Part shown: piece after piece, positions 18,970 to 27,940 of the stretch
Layout of the letters: every line of letters begins with the position of its first letter
Position numbering within the stretch: the stretch's first letter is position 1
Assembly: GCF_003003995.1 (NCBI RefSeq)
Contig: NZ_PVWF01000020.1
Coordinates: 1-56,965 of the forward strand
Length of the DNA stretch: 56,965 bases
Origin: Pleurocapsa sp. CCALA 161
GTDB lineage: Bacteria; Cyanobacteriota; Cyanobacteriia; Cyanobacteriales; Xenococcaceae
Reading direction: 5' to 3'
Position numbers and translations under genes: made by a program
The notes under the pieces: model-generated
What the model was told of the DNA's origin: nothing
The model's database searches: none
Seen by the model: only the letters and a program-made list of their open reading frames with translations

Positions 18970-21675
18970 GCGGTCGCTTGCTATATCAGTGGGAATAGTC
19001 TGTAATTGTTGTAGGCTTTGCATACTGTCAAGATAAGTAGCTAACTTAGCTACTGTTGGTTCTTCAAATAAACTACGTAAAGGTATTTCTTGTTGGTATT
19101 GCTCTCTTAAGCGAGATATAACTTGGGTGGCTAACAAAGAATGTCCCCCCAGCTCGAAAAAGTCATCATCAACACTGATTTGCGATCGCTTTAATACCTC
19201 TTGCCAAATAATTGCTACGGTTTTTTCCGTCACTGTCTGGGGTGGGATAAATTCTCTGGGAGTATCTTGAATTTCAGGTAAGGCTCGTTTATCTATCTTG
19301 CCACTTGGGGTAAGGGGTAAGACAGGTAAAGACATCAAAGCGGAGGGAATCATCTGCTGGGGTAATCTTGTTTCGAGAAACTGGCGTAGCTGTAGAATAA
19401 GTTGGCTATCGTTTACCAGGCTGATGTTTTTAGGTACTACATAGGCTAATAGAGTCTTATCTCCTGAATCATCTTTAAGAACGTTCGCAACTGCTATATC
19501 AATCTCTGGATGTTGATTTAAAACTGCTTCAATTTCACCCAGTTCAATCCGAAATCCGCGAATTTTAACCTGGTTATCGATTCTACTAAGGTATTCAATT
19601 GAACCGTTGGGCAACCATCGCCCCTTATCTCCTGTTTTGTACAGTAAATCTGTCTCGACTCCTGGTAACGGTTTAGCAGTTTCAGGAAAGGGATTGGGTA
19701 TAAAGCTAGCTTGGGTTTTTTCTTCATTGCGCCAATAACCCAACCCGACTCCATAACCCGATACACAAATTTCTCCTGGTACGCCGATAGGTAATACTTG
19801 TAAATCTTTATCCAGAACATATAGATTCAGATTAGCTAATGGTTTGCCAATGGGAACAGTACGTTGATTGGCTGGCAAGGGTTGTTCAATAATTGCTTGA
19901 GTAATATCGTCACTAGCTTCAGAAGGGCCATAAGCATTAACAATGGGAATAGTAGGATATAAACTTAGCCACTGATTAACTAAATCTACTGAGACCGAAT
20001 CTCCCGTTACCATCATCCATTGCAGACATGGTAATTGGCTAACTTCAGGGACTAGGTTGGAAATGTATTCTAGTAAATCTTTGAGTACCACTGGTACTAA
20101 TTCGAGCAAAGTAATATTTTCTTGTTGAATCGTTTGAAATAACTTTTCGGGATCGCAGATGGTTTCCGTATCGACAATAATAGTTTTACCGCCAATCAGA
20201 ATGGGTGCTAAAAATTGCCAGACAGAAATATCAGAAGAAGCGGGCGCACTTTGGAGGAAAGTTAAATCTTGAGTTAAGTTTAAAGCCTCAAACTGAGCAT
20301 AGATATGATTAATCGCCCCGCCATGTCTAATCATCGCTCCTTTGGGCGTGCCTGTTGAGCCAGAAGTATAGATGGTATATGCTAAATCTGTTCCCTTTCG
20401 CTCTAAATTAAGATTATCTGAATTACCTACTTCTGAAGAAAACCAAACATAATTAATTTTCCCGTTTCTTCGTCTCCCCGTCTCCTTGTCTTCATCCAAA
20501 CAAATTAGATTCTTAACTTCGGGGCAATCTATAATTAATTCGTTTAAGGACTCTAAACTATCTGCATCACTTAGAACAGTCTTCACTTGACTATTGGTAA
20601 GCATATATTTAATTCTTTCAGCAGGATAAGTACTATCAATTGGTACATAAACTCCACCTACTTTTAAAATTGCCAAAATTGAGATTAGAAAATTAATGTC
20701 TCTCGCTTTGACAACAGCAATAAATTCTCCTGGCTGGATCTTTAATTGCTTCAGCGATCTCGCTAATTGATTCGCTTTTTGATTGAGTTCTTGATAGGTT
20801 AAACGATCTTTTTTATAGCTGACTACAATGCGATCTGGTGTTTTATTTACCTGTACTTCAAATAAACTATCTATAGTTTGGGTAACTGGATATTCTCGAC
20901 TATTATGATTAAACTCTTGTAATATTTGGGTGCGACCGCCTTCTGTAATTAAGCTAAAATTCGATATTTGACAATTATGAATATTGTTGATATTGGCTAC
21001 TAAGGTATTAATATAATATTTACCAAATAATTCGATAGTTTGTTGCTTAAATAACGAGCTTTTATATAATATTTTTCCTTTGATATGATTATTTTCAACA
21101 GTAAAAGTAATTATAATGTCGTTGTTTATTGCTTCTAGAGTATTCAGCCGATGGATATTCTCTAAAGCAATTACCAGATCGAAAATTGGGCATCTATTAG
21201 CTTGCTCGGATATTTTTAGTTGTCGAACTAAATCTGTCAATGGATAATGTTGATAACTATAAGATTTAATAGTAGTATCTTTAACTCGTTCTAAAATCTC
21301 TTTAAAAGTAAGTTGTTGATCGAGCTTAAAACGTAGTGGTATAACATTATCATTTAGAGTTTGATAACTGGGTGAACCAATAATAATTTCATCGCGATCA
21401 AAATATTTATGGAGAAAAATAACTGAGCTTGTTAGAAGCAGTAAATAAATAGAAAAATCAGAACCTTGAGTTATTTTAGTAATCTTGTTTGATAAATCTA
21501 CTGGAAGCTCAAAAATAAATTGAGAATCTATTTTTGTTGAATTTTTAGCTCTAATATAATCAGGGATACAACTTGTTTCTGCTAGTTCTCCAGCTAATTG
21601 GTTTGACCAAAAAACTTTGTGAAAAAATAATTCTTCAGGAGCAAGAGTATTATTACGATAATTGGCGACAATCAT
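18952..21675 (-). CDS. NRPS: truncated C - A(Dab) - T
   Basis: 907 residues. Residues ~15-245 match only the C-terminal half of a condensation domain (a DEIIIGSP-like region and YQHYPLTDLVRQL). The half with HHxxxDG is absent, so the protein cannot condense by itself. The C domain ending the previous protein (23160-27851) must do this. The A domain has YTSGSTGTPKG, and its specificity residues read DIWEMTADD plus Lys, one change from the Dab code I recall (DIWELTADDK). The Dab-forming aminotransferase is encoded just upstream. The carrier serine is near residue 844 (LGGHSLL). A repeat-like stretch at ~20462-20500 encodes ETGRRRNGK, absent from the close paralogue in 27941-32791. The stop overlaps an orphan start codon. 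Confidence 0.92.
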   Translation of the reverse strand: MIVANYRNNTLAPEELFFHKVFWSNQLAGELAETSCIPDYIRAKNSTKIDSQFIFELPVDLSNKITKITQGSDFSIYLLLLTSSVIFLHKYFDRDEIIIGSPSYQTLNDNVIPLRFKLDQQLTFKEILERVKDTTIKSYSYQHYPLTDLVRQLKISEQANRCPIFDLVIALENIHRLNTLEAINNDIIITFTVENNHIKGKILYKSSLFKQQTIELFGKYYINTLVANINNIHNCQISNFSLITEGGRTQILQEFNHNSREYPVTQTIDSLFEVQVNKTPDRIVVSYKKDRLTYQELNQKANQLARSLKQLKIQPGEFIAVVKARDINFLISILAILKVGGVYVPIDSTYPAERIKYMLTNSQVKTVLSDADSLESLNELIIDCPEVKNLICLDEDKETGRRRNGKINYVWFSSEVGNSDNLNLERKGTDLAYTIYTSGSTGTPKGAMIRHGGAINHIYAQFEALNLTQDLTFLQSAPASSDISVWQFLAPILIGGKTIIVDTETICDPEKLFQTIQQENITLLELVPVVLKDLLEYISNLVPEVSQLPCLQWMMVTGDSVSVDLVNQWLSLYPTIPIVNAYGPSEASDDITQAIIEQPLPANQRTVPIGKPLANLNLYVLDKDLQVLPIGVPGEICVSGYGVGLGYWRNEEKTQASFIPNPFPETAKPLPGVETDLLYKTGDKGRWLPNGSIEYLSRIDNQVKIRGFRIELGEIEAVLNQHPEIDIAVANVLKDDSGDKTLLAYVVPKNISLVNDSQLILQLRQFLETRLPQQMIPSALMSLPVLPLTPSGKIDKRALPEIQDTPREFIPPQTVTEKTVAIIWQEVLKRSQISVDDDFFELGGHSLLATQVISRLREQYQQEIPLRSLFEEPTVAKLATYLDSMQSLQQLQTIPTDIASDREEIEL

Positions 21676-21785
21676 TTTCTTAAATCAAACTAATTAATAA
21701 AATTGAGATCGGCAATACATACAATTCATGATAAATTTTAGTATTGCCAAATTCTGACAATGTTTAGCTAACTGCCTAAAAAAAG

Positions 21786-23078
21786 TTAAGCGCTAACTTT
21801 TTCTAACTGAGAATTGTTGTACATATTTTTGGTTAAACAATCAGTTAAAACTTGTTGAATTATTGAACAACCCTGTTGCAAAATCGACATTTCGATATTT
21901 AAAGGAGGTAAAATCTTGAGAACGGTATCACCTCTGCCTACTCGCTCGATAATTAATCCTTGATGAAAACAGCGATCGCTTATATTTTTAACGAGCTGAG
22001 GATTGTTAAATTTACCAAGGTCTATCCCCCAAATCATCCCAATACCCCGTATTTCTATCCTCTCATCTATTGGTTTTATTTTCTCATTTAAAAAGGTTTT
22101 TAAGAAAAACTCTTTCAGTTCAACTTCTTTTTCAAGATCGATATTTTCTCGATATTCAAGTGCAGCAGTTCCTCCCACAAATGCTAATTGATTGCCTCGA
22201 AAAGTCCCTGTATGTTCTCCTGCCTTCCAGATATCTAGTTCTGGTTTAATTAATAATAGTGACATGGGAAAACCATAACCACTAATTGATTTAGAGAGAA
22301 TAACTAAATCAGGAACTATATTAGCTCTTTCAAAAGAGAAAAAAGACCCAGTACGACCACAACCAACTTGGATATCATCACAGATCAATAAAATATCGTG
22401 GCGATCGCATAAAGCTCTTAATTTTTGCATCCATTCTATGGGTGCAACTGTAATTCCACCTTCTGCTTGTACGGTTTCAAAAATAATTGCTGCTGGTTTA
22501 GCAATACCTGAATGAGAATCGTCAAGTACAGATTCTAAATATGCTATGGTATCCAAATTTGCCATTTTGCCATCGGGATAAGGCATAAATGTAACGTCAT
22601 TAGCAATACCAAAAATACCCGCTCGTATTTCTTTGTTGCCCGTAATTGATAAGCTGCCTGATGTCATGCCATGAAATGCCCCCATAAAGGAAAAGATTCC
22701 CGTTCTTTGTTTGACTTTTCTCGCTAGTTTTAATGCTGCTTCTACGGCATTTGTTCCCGTTGGACCACAAAATTGCAAACGATAGTCTAGTTTTCTTGGT
22801 GACAAGATAGAACTCTGAAACTTGGCGATAAATTTTTCTTTAGCATCAGTATAAAAATCTAATCCATGAGCGATCGCATCAGAATTTAAGTAATCGATTA
22901 CTTGCTGTTTAATGTAGTCGTTATTATGACCGTAATTTAATGCTCCTGCTCCTGCTAAAAAGTCGATATATTCTTTAGATTCAGAATAGATAATTGATTC
23001 TTTGGCTTTGTTAAATACAGTAGGAAAACTACGGCAGTAACTTCTAACATTTGACTCGTATTGTTCAGAAATTTTCAT
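21786..23078 (-). CDS. Diaminobutyrate--2-oxoglutarate aminotransferase (EctB/PvdH-like)
   Basis: A 430-residue class III PLP aminotransferase that makes L-2,4-diaminobutyrate from aspartate semialdehyde with glutamate as amino donor. CGPTGTNAVEAALKLAR (~104-120) and FMGAFHGMTSGSLSITGN (~131-148) are typical of EctB and PvdH. LICDDIQVGCGRTG (~231-244) carries the PLP aspartate, and Lys263 in LSKSISGYG is the cofactor lysine. No other ectoine gene is nearby, so it should feed the two A domains here whose code reads as Dab. It lies 81 nt after one NRPS gene and 110 nt before the Dab module. The assignment is strong because enzyme and predicted A-domain substrate agree independently. Confidence 0.92.
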   Translation of the reverse strand: MKISEQYESNVRSYCRSFPTVFNKAKESIIYSESKEYIDFLAGAGALNYGHNNDYIKQQVIDYLNSDAIAHGLDFYTDAKEKFIAKFQSSILSPRKLDYRLQFCGPTGTNAVEAALKLARKVKQRTGIFSFMGAFHGMTSGSLSITGNKEIRAGIFGIANDVTFMPYPDGKMANLDTIAYLESVLDDSHSGIAKPAAIIFETVQAEGGITVAPIEWMQKLRALCDRHDILLICDDIQVGCGRTGSFFSFERANIVPDLVILSKSISGYGFPMSLLLIKPELDIWKAGEHTGTFRGNQLAFVGGTAALEYRENIDLEKEVELKEFFLKTFLNEKIKPIDERIEIRGIGMIWGIDLGKFNNPQLVKNISDRCFHQGLIIERVGRGDTVLKILPPLNIEMSILQQGCSIIQQVLTDCLTKNMYNNSQLEKVSA

Positions 23079-23159
23079 GGTATCTTTTGAAATTTGTGAT
23101 TAAGTTATGCGACTATTTAAACTAAAAGTGGAATGCTTAACTACTAATAAATTTTGCCT

Positions 23160-26100
23160 TTAAAGAGAGCAGTTTTCAAAATCAAACGTAACTTGTTGTT
23201 CTAACATTGTGATAGTTTGTTTTTGTTTTGCGGTTAATAGAGAGATATCCTGTAAAGAACTATCTGGATTGTTAATAATAAACTTCAGCAGTATTTTGAA
23301 ATGAGTTAATACGGCATCAATTGTACTAACAGCAACTAAGTTAAAGTCGTAGTTTATACCTATTAATAAAGGGTAAACGGGAACTACAACTACAGTAATG
23401 GGATAATTAATTTTGTAAAAAGTATTGAAAGCAGTAATTTCTAGTTCTCGTTTATCTTCCCGTAAACTTTCAGGTTGTGGTAAGTTTTCAAAGACGACAA
23501 TACTTTCAAACAAAGATGATCCTGGCGGTATTTCACTCCAGGTTTTAACTTCTACTAAAGGACTATATTCATATTGACGAATTTCAACTAATAATTTTTG
23601 AAGTTCTTTGAGCCAAGGTAGTATGGTCTGTTGGGGATCGACATTAACTCTGACAGGTAGAGTATTAAGTAACATTCCCGCAATGGATTCAACACCTTCT
23701 AATTCAGGTGGACGACCAGAGACAGTACAGCCATAAATTACCTCTTGTTGGCAACTGTAATAACTAAGTAAGATTGCCCAAGTTCCTTGAATTAGGGTAT
23801 TTAACGTCAAGTGATTTTGTTTAACAAAAGCATTGAGCGCACTGCTCATGGCTGGAGATAAAGCAATTTGTCGATCATCATATTGTTCTTGGCGATCGCT
23901 ATTGGCCTCCATATATAGATTATGGAGCGGAGTCGGCATTTTAATTCCTGCTAACATCTCTTGCCAAAACTGCTCCGCTTGAGATGTGTCTTGTTTTTGC
24001 AACCAGTCAATGTAACTACGGAAGGGAGTACTAGGAGCTAAAGATAACTCCTGTTCTTTACAGATACCTTGATATATTTGCACTACTTCATTGAGCAGTA
24101 GAGGAATTGACCAACCATCTGCCACAATAAAGTGTCTGGTCCAAATCAGTTCATAGATATCGTCAGCCAGGCGGAATAGAGTTAAGCGCATGGGACAGGG
24201 TTGAGCCAAATCGAAGCTATTGGCGCGATCTTGTTTTAAAAAGGAGTTCAATTGTTCTTGCTTTTGCTCGACCTCGATTCCTCGCCAATCGTGATGCTCT
24301 AAGGTTACTTCTACTTGTTTGTAGATAACTTGTAGGGGTTGTTCCACATCTTCCCAATAAAAACCCGTGCGTAAGATCGTGTGTCTTTGTATTACTTGCT
24401 GCCAAGCTCGTTCAAAAGCATCGATTTCGAGTAATGTTTTTAAGGTAAATGTGTCTTGGAACAAATACAGTCCGTTTTCCGAATCATATAGACTGTGGAA
24501 GAGAATACCCTTTTGTACGGGTGTAAGTTCGTAAATGTCTTCAATTGACCCCAACAGAGCAGGTGCAATCTTATCTTTTAATTCGAGTAATAAGAATTGA
24601 TCACTATCTTGTGTTTCGGAAGTTAAATCAATCTCTGGAGAAGAATCTTTTGTTGTTATCTCTGCTGCTAAACTAGCGACGGTAGGATATTCAAATATTT
24701 GTTTGGGGGTAGTTTGTAACCCTACTTGGTGGACTTTGGCGACGATTTGAATACTTAAGATTGAGTCTCCGCCTAACTCGAAGAAATTATCGTGTATGCT
24801 TACTCGTTCAATTTCCAGTACCTTTGCCCAAATATCCGCCAGGATTGTTTCTGTGGGATTACGAGGAGGAACAAACACTTTTTCTGAATCAAGTTCATGT
24901 TTAACCTGTTCTGGTTCGGGTAACGCTTGGCGATCTACCTTGCCATTAGGGGTGAGAGGTAAAGCCTTTAATTGCACCCAAAGGTTAGGAATCATATAAT
25001 CAGGTAATTTCTGACTGAGAAAATTTTGTAAGTCTTTATCGGTTAATGTCTGCCGTTGCTCTGTGACGATATATGCCGCGAGACGTTTTCGCTCGGATTT
25101 ATCAATGGTAACTGTAGCGATCGCATCTTTAATATTAGGATGTTGTTGTAATGTGGATTCTATTTCACCTAATTCGATTCGATAGCCTCGAATTTTAACC
25201 TGATGGTCGATTCTACCTAAGAACTCTATGTTTCCATCTTCTAGATAGCGCGCCTTATCTCCAGTTTTGTAAAGAGAAGGCAGAAGATGTTTATTCTCTG
25301 AAGCAAGCTCTTCGATGAAAGGATTTTTGATAAACTTTTCAACAGTTAATTCTGGACGATTAAAATAACCTCTACTAACCTGTACACCGCCGATATAGAT
25401 TTCTCCTGGTACGCCTATGGGGACTGGTTGTAAACTGCGATCAAGTAGATAAATTTGAGTATTAGCGATCGCTTTCCCTAAAGGTACTGTTGCGGATGCA
25501 GAGATGTTTGTTTCTGGGGAAATGGCAAAAGTACAAACTCCGATGGTGGTTTCTGTCGGGCCATAATGATTGAAAATTTGGCAATTAGGCTGATATTGTT
25601 GAACTTTATGGACTAATTGCCAGCTTAAGGCTTCCCCACCTAAGATTAAGCATTTTTTCGGTAATATTTTTTCTGGTTCGGCAGCACTGAGTAAAGCATT
25701 TAAGTGAGAGGGAACGATTTTAAGACAATCTAGAGAATAGCGATCGCTATAAGCTGCAAATGCTTCAGGATTGGTTGCTCTTTCAGTTGAGATGAGATGC
25801 AAACAGCCTCCAGTTAACAAAGCAGGGAAGACAACGGTATTACCTAAGTCGGCCGCGAGGGAAGAAACCAGAGCAAAACTTTTGTTTTCTTTTAAATTAA
25901 GTCTGTCAGAGATGGCATAGCAATAATTGAGGAGTTGTTGCTGTTCGATGGCTACTCCTTTGGGTTTTCCAGTCGAACCAGAAGTAAACAAGACATATGC
26001 TAAATTTTCTGTGGTTGTTTCGTTAGGGAGATTGGTATTACTTTCACCTGCAATCTTTTCCCAGTCTTCATCTAAACAAATTACTTTTCTATTGGATTGA

Positions 26101-27851
26101 GGTATGGTAGAAGCTAATTTTTGCTGAGTTAAAACTATCTGAGTATCTTCTAAGCGATCGCTCAATGCTTCTGTAGGAAGATTCGCATCAAGAGGTAAGT
26201 ATGCCCCTCCTGCTTTGAGAATGCCTAACAGTCCGATAATTGATAAAGAGGATTTTTCTAAGTACAATCCTACTAATACTTCGGGCTTAACTCCTTTCTT
26301 TTGTAAGTAATGAGCTAATTGATTGGCTTGCTGATTGAGTTGGGCATAGGATAATTGTTGCTCCTCAAAAATAACCGCCATGTTATTGGGGGTTTTTTGT
26401 ACTTGCTCCTCAAATAGTTGCTGAATAGATTTGTTTTGGGGATAGTCTTTTGCAGTTTGATTAAACTCTTGGAGAATTTTATGGCGATCACTTGCAGGAA
26501 GAATAGATAATTGCTCTATTTTTGATTCTGGATGTTCTTTGACATCTTCTAACAGGGTTTGAAACTGCCTAGCGATACTATCGATAGTCTCTGGTGAGAA
26601 ATAATTGTGATCGTAATTAAGTTCTAGCAGTAGAGAGTTATTACTCTGAATACCAGATAGCTTAAGCTTATATTTTTCAATGCAGCTCGATTGTTTTAAC
26701 AAAGAAAAAGTAACGCCGACCACATCTCGTGGAGTAGGCAATTCTTGAAACTCAAACCCAATGGGAAATACTAAATTATCATTAGCTATAGATTCTGGGA
26801 CAAAATAATCTTGCCATTCTTGAACCGACTCTAAAGTCTGTCCCAGGGATGCTAAAACTTCAGCAAAAGTTTGACCCTGAGTGAAATCACTCTTAATTGG
26901 CAACCAGGTAGCCAACAATCCCATAATTGGGTGCATTTCTACATATTCTCGGCGATCGCTCTCCATGCCGATAACGATGCTAAATTCTTCTGTTAGTCGC
27001 CAGATCAAGATTTGCCAGCAGGCTAATAGAATTGTGGAGGTACTAGTTTGATACTTACGGGCAATAGTTTCTAATTTCGCCGTTATCTCTGGAGAAATCG
27101 CTGTATCTAGAGTTTGAATCTCCCGTGGTGATGATTTTAAAGGTGCGGAATGCACCATCCCGCAAGCACCTGAATTGAATTCGGGTGAACGAGGTGGCTT
27201 ATTCTCGACTAGTAATCTCAATTGAGGCAAGGATGTAGGCTGTTGTTGCTGCCAAAATTGTCTTGCTGTTTCGGCATCTTCATCGGTTAATAATTGATTT
27301 TGCCATTCGGAAAATTGAACGTACTGTAATTCTGCTTCTGAAATACTTTGACCATAGTTGTTATAGTCATTAACAATCTCGTTAAACAGATTTTCCAGCG
27401 TCCAGCGATCACCACACAAAGCAGGTAGAGTAATCTGTAGAATATAGCTATTTGACTCAATTTGATATAGATATGTGCGTAAGATTGGCTCTGTTTCCAG
27501 GTTATATACTTGCTGTCTGGCTTTTTCAAACAACTCTTTCAGATTTAAGATGCGATCGCCCAAATCGATTTCTTGCCATGAAAACGAATTGCGATGAGGC
27601 TTCGCCAACCCTGTGCGAGCGCTTATAGTCATAACTGGCAGTTTAACACCAGGTAAACGACGAAAGTTCGTTCTCAATATTTGATGCCGATCGACAATTT
27701 GTTCCATAACCTGCTTCAATCTTGCTGGCTGTAAATTGCCTTGAATGGTGATCGCACCTTGAGTTAAATAAGCGGAATCATCCTGCTGGAGTAACCAGAG
27801 TCGTTTTTGTTGTGGTGAAAGCTGAAAGCCTTGAAGGGTTGATGTTGGCAT
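23160..27851 (-). CDS. NRPS: interface-like domain - A(Asp) - T - C
   Basis: 1563 residues. The first domain (~8-440) has the C fold, but the active-site region reads LPALCGDRWT near residue 145 instead of HHxxxDG. It is probably a non-catalytic interface domain that docks a TauD-type hydroxylase. The A domain has FTSGSTGKPKG; its specificity residues read DLTKIGHIG plus Lys, one change from the standard aspartate code (DLTKVGHIGK). The carrier serine sits in LGGDSIL near residue 1030. The last domain (~1105-1540) is a C domain with the variant site RHFIVADGW, Arg replacing the first His. Upstream condensation can come from the C domain that ends the 27941-32791 protein; the terminal C should act onto the Dab module, which lacks its own. 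I infer beta-hydroxyaspartate at this position. Confidence 0.92.
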   Translation of the reverse strand: MPTSTLQGFQLSPQQKRLWLLQQDDSAYLTQGAITIQGNLQPARLKQVMEQIVDRHQILRTNFRRLPGVKLPVMTISARTGLAKPHRNSFSWQEIDLGDRILNLKELFEKARQQVYNLETEPILRTYLYQIESNSYILQITLPALCGDRWTLENLFNEIVNDYNNYGQSISEAELQYVQFSEWQNQLLTDEDAETARQFWQQQQPTSLPQLRLLVENKPPRSPEFNSGACGMVHSAPLKSSPREIQTLDTAISPEITAKLETIARKYQTSTSTILLACWQILIWRLTEEFSIVIGMESDRREYVEMHPIMGLLATWLPIKSDFTQGQTFAEVLASLGQTLESVQEWQDYFVPESIANDNLVFPIGFEFQELPTPRDVVGVTFSLLKQSSCIEKYKLKLSGIQSNNSLLLELNYDHNYFSPETIDSIARQFQTLLEDVKEHPESKIEQLSILPASDRHKILQEFNQTAKDYPQNKSIQQLFEEQVQKTPNNMAVIFEEQQLSYAQLNQQANQLAHYLQKKGVKPEVLVGLYLEKSSLSIIGLLGILKAGGAYLPLDANLPTEALSDRLEDTQIVLTQQKLASTIPQSNRKVICLDEDWEKIAGESNTNLPNETTTENLAYVLFTSGSTGKPKGVAIEQQQLLNYCYAISDRLNLKENKSFALVSSLAADLGNTVVFPALLTGGCLHLISTERATNPEAFAAYSDRYSLDCLKIVPSHLNALLSAAEPEKILPKKCLILGGEALSWQLVHKVQQYQPNCQIFNHYGPTETTIGVCTFAISPETNISASATVPLGKAIANTQIYLLDRSLQPVPIGVPGEIYIGGVQVSRGYFNRPELTVEKFIKNPFIEELASENKHLLPSLYKTGDKARYLEDGNIEFLGRIDHQVKIRGYRIELGEIESTLQQHPNIKDAIATVTIDKSERKRLAAYIVTEQRQTLTDKDLQNFLSQKLPDYMIPNLWVQLKALPLTPNGKVDRQALPEPEQVKHELDSEKVFVPPRNPTETILADIWAKVLEIERVSIHDNFFELGGDSILSIQIVAKVHQVGLQTTPKQIFEYPTVASLAAEITTKDSSPEIDLTSETQDSDQFLLLELKDKIAPALLGSIEDIYELTPVQKGILFHSLYDSENGLYLFQDTFTLKTLLEIDAFERAWQQVIQRHTILRTGFYWEDVEQPLQVIYKQVEVTLEHHDWRGIEVEQKQEQLNSFLKQDRANSFDLAQPCPMRLTLFRLADDIYELIWTRHFIVADGWSIPLLLNEVVQIYQGICKEQELSLAPSTPFRSYIDWLQKQDTSQAEQFWQEMLAGIKMPTPLHNLYMEANSDRQEQYDDRQIALSPAMSSALNAFVKQNHLTLNTLIQGTWAILLSYYSCQQEVIYGCTVSGRPPELEGVESIAGMLLNTLPVRVNVDPQQTILPWLKELQKLLVEIRQYEYSPLVEVKTWSEIPPGSSLFESIVVFENLPQPESLREDKRELEITAFNTFYKINYPITVVVVPVYPLLIGINYDFNLVAVSTIDAVLTHFKILLKFIINNPDSSLQDISLLTAKQKQTITMLEQQVTFDFENCSL

Positions 27852-27940
27852 GAATTTATAATCTTAAATATGTTAGTGGTTAATTATTTATTGTTTGTTA
27901 TTGGTCATTAGCTATCAGTTTTTTTTTCTCGGCTATTCAG

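Noticed and set aside
21786-23078. Ectoine biosynthesis
   Set aside because: Only the EctB-type step is present, with no EctA or EctC; the Dab-coded A domains explain the gene better.
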